From Bacillota bacterium (GTDB lineage: Bacteria; Bacillota; Clostridia; Christensenellales; Aristaeellaceae): a stretch of 10,298 nucleotides of DNA. The position numbers were made by a program, and so were the translations under genes. Under the pieces are notes generated by a model that saw nothing but the letters and a program-made list of their open reading frames with translations, did not search any database and was not told the DNA's origin. This document shows positions 6,787 through 10,298 of this stretch, piece by piece (the stretch's first letter is position 1; every line of letters begins with the position of its first letter). The stretch lies in assembly GCA_023458835.1 (NCBI GenBank), contig JAEWWY010000010.1, forward strand, positions 1 through 10,298. Direction: 5' to 3'.

Positions 6787-7410
6787 ATGCTTTCAAAAGC
6801 AGAAAATCATGCCACGCTGCCGAAGCCGGCTGCGGCGGCCAAGGGGAGAATGACCCCCACCACGCATGCATTGGCACAATGGGCCGCCATCGATGCCGGT
6901 GATAAAGTATTGGATATGGCTTGTGGAAATGGCGTTTTGCTGCGCATGATCAGCCAGCAGATGGAGTGCAGCCTATGTGGTATTGCATCCTCTGTGGAGC
7001 AGTATCGTTCCGTGCGGTCCATGCTTCCGGAGGCTGATATCCTGTATGCTCAGCCGGAGGATATCCCCTGGAAGGGAAACTCTTTTGACGTGGTTATGTG
7101 CGGTCTTCCCTTTTATGCCATGGAAGATCCCGGCAAGGTATTGAAGGAAGCGCTGAGGGTATTGAAGCCCGGCGGGCAGTTTCTGCTGGCCACTGCCTGG
7201 TATCCCGCGCCGCTTCGGCAATTGTACAATCGCTTTTCGGGCCATTGGGAAGAGGATTCCCAATCCCCCGTCTTGTACGGCAAGCATGAAATGCTGGCCA
7301 CGCTGGATGCCGTCGGATTCCACAATGTCACCTGGCGTGCCGCCGATATGCGCGTGGGTATCACCATTGGCTGGAAGAAGCCGCTAAAAAAGGATACTTC
7401 CGAAGGCTGA
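6787..7410 (+). CDS. Class I SAM-dependent methyltransferase, substrate unknown
   Basis: A small (207 residues) soluble methyltransferase of the Methyltransf_11 / UbiE-like fold, transferring a methyl group from S-adenosylmethionine. Motif I is VLDMACGNG (41-49) with the SAM-binding glycines. The region QPEDIPWKGNSFDVVMCGLPFY (89-110) holds the post-motif acidic residue and motif II (FDVV), and the later LRVLKPGGQFLLAT (123-136) is the classic motif III loop. The residues after motif II are GLPFY rather than the common ALHHF, so the substrate side differs from UbiE-type enzymes. Residues 1-30 are a polar, Ala/Pro-rich lead-in with no signal peptide. Start ATG 6787 has AAGGAGG (6773-6779) at 7 bases. 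It has its own promoter and terminator and so appears monocistronic; neighbours give no clue to the substrate. Confidence 0.87.
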   Translation: MLSKAENHATLPKPAAAAKGRMTPTTHALAQWAAIDAGDKVLDMACGNGVLLRMISQQMECSLCGIASSVEQYRSVRSMLPEADILYAQPEDIPWKGNSFDVVMCGLPFYAMEDPGKVLKEALRVLKPGGQFLLATAWYPAPLRQLYNRFSGHWEEDSQSPVLYGKHEMLATLDAVGFHNVTWRAADMRVGITIGWKKPLKKDTSEG

Positions 7411-7426
7411 AAACTTTTATGTCATC

Positions 7427-7454
7427 GCCTCCCGCCGGATGGGAGGCTTTTTTT
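7427..7454 (+). terminator. Intrinsic terminator after the methyltransferase gene
   Basis: A perfect 7-bp GC-rich stem GCCTCCC (7427-7433) / GGGAGGC (7441-7447) with a 7-base loop, followed directly by seven T (7448-7454). It lies 16 bases past the methyltransferase stop and upstream of the next promoter, so it separates the two transcription units. Confidence 0.93.
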
Positions 7455-7473
7455 ATGTATTTGCCGATACCAG

Positions 7474-7502
7474 TTGACCGCCGGGCGGCTTCATGATAAA
7501 GT
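7474..7502 (+). promoter_or_regulatory. Promoter for the radical SAM / DUF2344 / rng operon
   Basis: TTGACC (7474-7479), five of six to consensus, is followed after 17 bases by TAAAGT (7497-7502), which is preceded by TGA (7494-7496) as an extended -10. Transcription would start near 7509. The in-frame ATG at 7493 overlaps this -10 and would not be in the message, which supports the TTG start at 7535. Confidence 0.6.
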
Positions 7503-7522
7503 TTAGTTTGGACTATTTTATA

Positions 7523-7537
7523 GGAGGAACCCTTTTG
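7523..7537 (+). promoter_or_regulatory. Ribosome binding site that fixes a TTG start
   Basis: GGAGG (7523-7527) stands 7 bases before TTG (7535-7537). This is ideal spacing and the only strong site near the 5' end of the radical SAM gene. It decides between the TTG and the upstream ATG at 7493, which has no such site. Confidence 0.82.
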
Positions 7538-9370
7538 CAACGACAAATCGAAGCACTTTTGGATAAGGTGCAAAAGCCTGCCCGCTATACGGGCGGCGAG
7601 ATGAATTCCGTGCTCAAGCCCTGGGCCGACGCCGATGTGACGTTCGCCTTTTGCTTTCCTGATACGTATGAAGTAGCCATGTCCCATCTTGGCATGAAGA
7701 TACTCTATGCGCTCATCAATAGCCAGCCATACGCCCTTTGCGAGCGCGTATGCATGCCCTGGGTGGATATGCTTGCCCTGATGAAAGAAAGCAGCGTGCC
7801 CCTGTTTTCTCTGGAAACGAGGACTGAGCTGAATAAATTTGATATCATCGGTTTCACGCTCCAGTATGAGATGAGCTATACGAACATTCTGGAAATGCTT
7901 TCACTCGGGCGCGTGCCTGTTTTCTCCCGGGAAAGGGGAATGACCGACCCGCTGGTGATTGCCGGAGGTCCATGCGCCTTCAACCCCGAACCGCTGCATG
8001 CCTTTGTCGATGCATTCGTCCTGGGGGACGGGGAAGAGGCCACGCTGGACGTGCTTCAAACAGTCCGGGACACGAAAAAGAGCGGCACCGGCCGCCTTGA
8101 CTTATTGAAAAAGCTGGCGCAGATTCCAGGCGTATACGTTCCCGCGCTATACGATGTCTCCTGGAATCAGGATGGCACGGTTGCTTCCTTTGCCCCCAAC
8201 TGTAAAGAAGCGCCGGATGTAGTTCAAAAGCGCGTGGTGCTGGATCTGGACAGCGCATTTTATCCGGAAAGCATTCCGGTGCCGTATACGGAAATCGTCC
8301 ATGACAGGATCATGCTGGAGATCATGCGCGGCTGCACCAGGGGCTGCCGCTTCTGCCAGGCGGGCATGCTTTACCGCCCGGTCAGGGAGCGCAGCCTGGA
8401 AAAGCTTCTGACTCTGGCCGAAGAACTGGAAAACAGCACAGGGTATGAAGAGATTTCCCTGTCCAGCCTGTCCAGCGGCGACTATTCCTGCCTGCCGGAG
8501 CTGGCCAAAGAACTGATGCAGCGGTTTGCGGACAGGAGAGTTTCCATCTCCCTGCCTTCACTGCGCATCGACAGCGTAGTCAAGGAATCGCTTGCGGAAA
8601 CCCAAAAGGTGCGCAAGTCCAGCCTGACCTTCGCGCCGGAGGCCGGCACCCAGCGGTTGCGTGATGTGATCAACAAGGGCGTGACCAGGGAGGATCTGCT
8701 TCGTACCGTCTCCGATGCCTTTGAGGGCGGCTGGAGTACCATCAAGCTCTATTTCATGATCGGCCTGCCTACGGAAACGAATGAAGACTTGAACGGTATT
8801 GGCGAGCTTGCCCAAAGCGCGGTCAGCGCCTATTTTGCGCTGCCCAGGGAAAAGCGGGCCAAGGGGCTGAACGTGACCTGCAGCGCTTCCAGCTTTGTGC
8901 CCAAGCCCTTCACGCCTTTCCAGTGGGCCGCACAGGATACTCTACAGCAGATCAAGGAAAAGCAGGCCTATCTTCGCAAGGTGCTCAGCATCCGTGGCGT
9001 CACCTTCAACTGGCATGATCCGGAGGTGAGCTTTATGGAGGCATGCTTTGCCAGGGGCGACAGGAAGCTGTCGGATGTACTGTATGAGGCATGGCGCCTG
9101 GGATGCATCCTGGACGGATGGACAGAACAATTCCATTTTGATCTATGGGTCAAGGCATTTGAAAATTGCGGCATCGATCCCGCATTCTATGCCAACCGGG
9201 AGCGTACCAAGGAGGAGCTTTTGCCCTGGGATTTCATTGATGTTGGCGTCACAAAAGCCTTCCTATGGCATGAAAATGAAAAATCCATACAGGCGCAAAC
9301 CACTTCCGATTGCAGATTGGGCTGCCACGGCTGCGGCCTTACGCGCTTTGAAGGGGTGTGCAGGGTATGA
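7535..9370 (+). CDS. B12-binding-domain radical SAM protein (TIGR03960 family)
   Basis: Large radical SAM protein of the conserved family with a cobalamin-binding-like N-terminal domain; its reaction is not established. From TTG 7535 it has 611 residues. Residues about 1-230 form the B12-binding-like region: KVQKPARYTGGEMNSVLKPW (11-30), FPDTYEVAMSHLGMKILYAL (41-60), IAGGPCAFNPEP (142-153) and FVLGDGEEA (161-169). The canonical DxHxxG cobalamin motif is not evident. The radical SAM core has CTRGCRFC (C267, C271, C274) for the 4Fe-4S cluster, then LTFAPEAGTQRLRDVINKG (364-382) and IKLYFMIGLPTET (403-415). The C-terminus carries a further cysteine group, DCRLGCHGCG (C593, C597, C600) and C609. 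A TTG start is accepted because the GGAGG site is ideal and the new N-terminus matches the family. Its stop overlaps the DUF2344 gene as ATGA; the two are fused in some bacteria. Confidence 0.9.
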   Translation: MQRQIEALLDKVQKPARYTGGEMNSVLKPWADADVTFAFCFPDTYEVAMSHLGMKILYALINSQPYALCERVCMPWVDMLALMKESSVPLFSLETRTELNKFDIIGFTLQYEMSYTNILEMLSLGRVPVFSRERGMTDPLVIAGGPCAFNPEPLHAFVDAFVLGDGEEATLDVLQTVRDTKKSGTGRLDLLKKLAQIPGVYVPALYDVSWNQDGTVASFAPNCKEAPDVVQKRVVLDLDSAFYPESIPVPYTEIVHDRIMLEIMRGCTRGCRFCQAGMLYRPVRERSLEKLLTLAEELENSTGYEEISLSSLSSGDYSCLPELAKELMQRFADRRVSISLPSLRIDSVVKESLAETQKVRKSSLTFAPEAGTQRLRDVINKGVTREDLLRTVSDAFEGGWSTIKLYFMIGLPTETNEDLNGIGELAQSAVSAYFALPREKRAKGLNVTCSASSFVPKPFTPFQWAAQDTLQQIKEKQAYLRKVLSIRGVTFNWHDPEVSFMEACFARGDRKLSDVLYEAWRLGCILDGWTEQFHFDLWVKAFENCGIDPAFYANRERTKEELLPWDFIDVGVTKAFLWHENEKSIQAQTTSDCRLGCHGCGLTRFEGVCRV

Positions 9371-10047
9371 GGATGCTGGTGGTGTTCGAAAAAGGCGCAT
9401 CCTTGCGCCATATCGGCCATTTGGACCTGATGCGTTCCATGCAGCGCGTATTGCGCCGCACCGGCCTACCGGTAGCTTACAGTCAGGGGTTCAATCCTCA
9501 CATGGTAGTCAATTTTGCGGCTCCCCTGTCCGTAGGGGCATCCGGCCTGCGGGAGATCATGGATGTGGCCCTTTCTACGGAAGTGCCCGAGGAAGCGTTT
9601 CTTTCCAGTTTGAATGATGCGCTGCCTCCCGCTTTGAAGGCTGTAAAGGCGAGAGCTGTGGCTGATGCGTATCCCGCACCCATGTCGCGGCTGTATGCGG
9701 CGTCCTACGAGATAAAAATCGAAGGCACGGCAGGGGACGCCCTAAATGAGGCCATTCCCGATTTTCTCAAAAGAAACGAAATCCCTGCCATGCGCAAAAC
9801 AAAAAGCGGCGAAAAGCCTTGCGACATAAGGCCGATGATCTATGAGCTGACCGCTCACAAATCAGACGGCAGCCATGTGCTTTGCGCTACGCTGGCGCTG
9901 CGGGAGGAAGCTACCTGCAAACCTGATATGCTTCTGAACGCGCTTTCATCGTTCTGCGCCGTGGCATCTCCGGCCTATTCCCTGATGCGGATATGCCTTT
10001 GGGGAAAGGGACCGGATGGGGGACTTATGCCCCTGGAAAGCTTGTGA
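9367..10047 (+). CDS. DUF2344 radical SAM-linked protein (TIGR03936 family)
   Basis: Partner protein that regularly follows, or is fused to, the B12-type radical SAM protein; no biochemical role is established. It has 226 residues from ATG 9367. Family marks are HIGHLDLMRSMQRVLRRTGL (15-34), AYSQGFNPHMVVNFAAPL (37-54) and LREIMDVAL (61-69). The commonly seen proline after GFNPH is Met here. No transmembrane segment or signal peptide is seen. The start is placed at 9367 because it forms the ATGA overlap with the upstream stop, has AAGGGG (9351-9356) 10 bases before it, and yields the family N-terminus; the in-frame GTG at 9358 would sit on that site. The gene ends 11 bases before rng. A role together with the radical SAM enzyme on RNA or ribosomes is inference from gene order. 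Confidence 0.88.
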   Translation: MRMLVVFEKGASLRHIGHLDLMRSMQRVLRRTGLPVAYSQGFNPHMVVNFAAPLSVGASGLREIMDVALSTEVPEEAFLSSLNDALPPALKAVKARAVADAYPAPMSRLYAASYEIKIEGTAGDALNEAIPDFLKRNEIPAMRKTKSGEKPCDIRPMIYELTAHKSDGSHVLCATLALREEATCKPDMLLNALSSFCAVASPAYSLMRICLWGKGPDGGLMPLESL

Positions 10048-10058
10048 AAGGAACATAC

Positions 10059-10298
10059 ATGCGCGAGATCATACTCTTCGAAGAGAAAAACCGCTGCCAT
10101 ACCGCATTGCTGGAAGACGGCGAGGTTTGCGAATATTACGCCTATGAGCGTGAAAAATCCTCCTCCCTGGCCAGTGCTATTTTCAAAGGCCGGGTGGAAC
10201 GTATCGTCCCGGGGATGGATGCGGCCTTCGTGGATCTGGGCCTGGAAAGGAATGGATTTCTGCCTTTAGGGGAAGCGCCCGGTTTTCAGGTTAAGAAA
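10059..10298 (+). CDS. rng: Ribonuclease G/E, N-terminal 80 codons (3' end outside window)
   Basis: Start of an RNase G/E-type endoribonuclease, which cuts single-stranded AU-rich RNA and takes part in rRNA maturation and mRNA decay. The 80 visible residues begin MREIILFEEKNRCHTALLED and enter the S1 RNA-binding domain with IFKGRVERIVPGMDAAFVDL (44-63) followed by GLERNGFLPL, which is diagnostic of the family. The catalytic domain lies beyond the window, so RNase G cannot be told from a short RNase E. Start ATG 10059 follows AAAGGA (10047-10052) at 6 bases and lies 11 bases after the DUF2344 stop, so it is probably in the same operon as the radical SAM pair. This order is common in Clostridia, with rplU and rpmA usually next. 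Confidence 0.93.
   Translation, partial: MREIILFEEKNRCHTALLEDGEVCEYYAYEREKSSSLASAIFKGRVERIVPGMDAAFVDLGLERNGFLPLGEAPGFQVKK

Noticed and set aside
9358..9366. GTG at 9358 as the start of the DUF2344 gene
   Set aside because: It overlaps the end of the purine-rich ribosome binding site. ATG 9367 gives the usual ATGA overlap and the family N-terminus.
9048..9617. Open frame of about 189 codons in another + frame spanning the radical SAM/DUF2344 junction
   Set aside because: Both overlapped genes carry family motifs right through this region, including the C-terminal cysteine cluster and the HLDLMR motif, so this is a shadow.
1..10298. Mobile element, CRISPR array, defence island, tRNA or a new multi-gene system
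   Set aside because: I saw no transposase or integrase motifs, no regularly spaced repeats, and no tRNA-like cloverleaf in the short intergenic gaps. All genes belong to recognisable families in ordinary chromosomal order.

Overview
This window looks like ordinary chromosomal core sequence from a Gram-positive anaerobe, most likely a moderately GC-rich member of the Clostridia (Bacillota). The signs are a bacterial V/A-type ATPase operon, strong AGGAGG-type ribosome binding sites, a clostridial-style two-gene ABC exporter, and the order B12-type radical SAM protein, DUF2344 protein, RNase G/E. The species cannot be told from the sequence. All ten genes lie on the + strand, tightly packed, and I see no mobile element, CRISPR array, tRNA or rRNA.

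Layout. (1) 1-3175: the 3' end of a V-type ATPase operon, with catalytic subunit A (5' end outside the window), regulatory subunit B and central-stalk subunit D, closed by a strong intrinsic terminator at 3188-3230. (2) 3286-4194: a short, divergent QueG-like (epoxyqueuosine reductase-like) protein with eight cysteines for two 4Fe-4S clusters, behind its own extended -10 promoter. (3) 4258-6683: an ABC ATPase and a 12-helix permease whose genes overlap by 4 bases. (4) 6787-7410: a single class I methyltransferase gene with its own promoter, a 5'-leader hairpin and an intrinsic terminator. (5) 7535 to the window end: a promoter, a TTG-started B12-binding-type radical SAM protein, a DUF2344 protein overlapping it by 4 bases, and the first 80 codons of ribonuclease G/E. 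From known clostridial gene order, the ribosomal protein genes rplU and rpmA would be expected further downstream.

How they work together. A, B and D form the ATP-hydrolysing head and rotor shaft of a membrane ion pump or synthase. The ABC pair should be one transporter complex of unknown substrate. The radical SAM and DUF2344 proteins are a known conserved pair (sometimes fused) without an assigned reaction; the link to RNase G suggests RNA or ribosome biology, which is inference. The QueG-like protein and the methyltransferase have no functional partner in view.

I did not find a convincing undescribed multi-gene system. The points most worth a second look are the QueG-like protein, which lacks several family motifs, the radical SAM/DUF2344 pair with its C-terminal cysteine cluster, and the hairpin in the methyltransferase leader. 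Three start codons were moved from the longest possible reading frame using ribosome binding sites and promoter positions.
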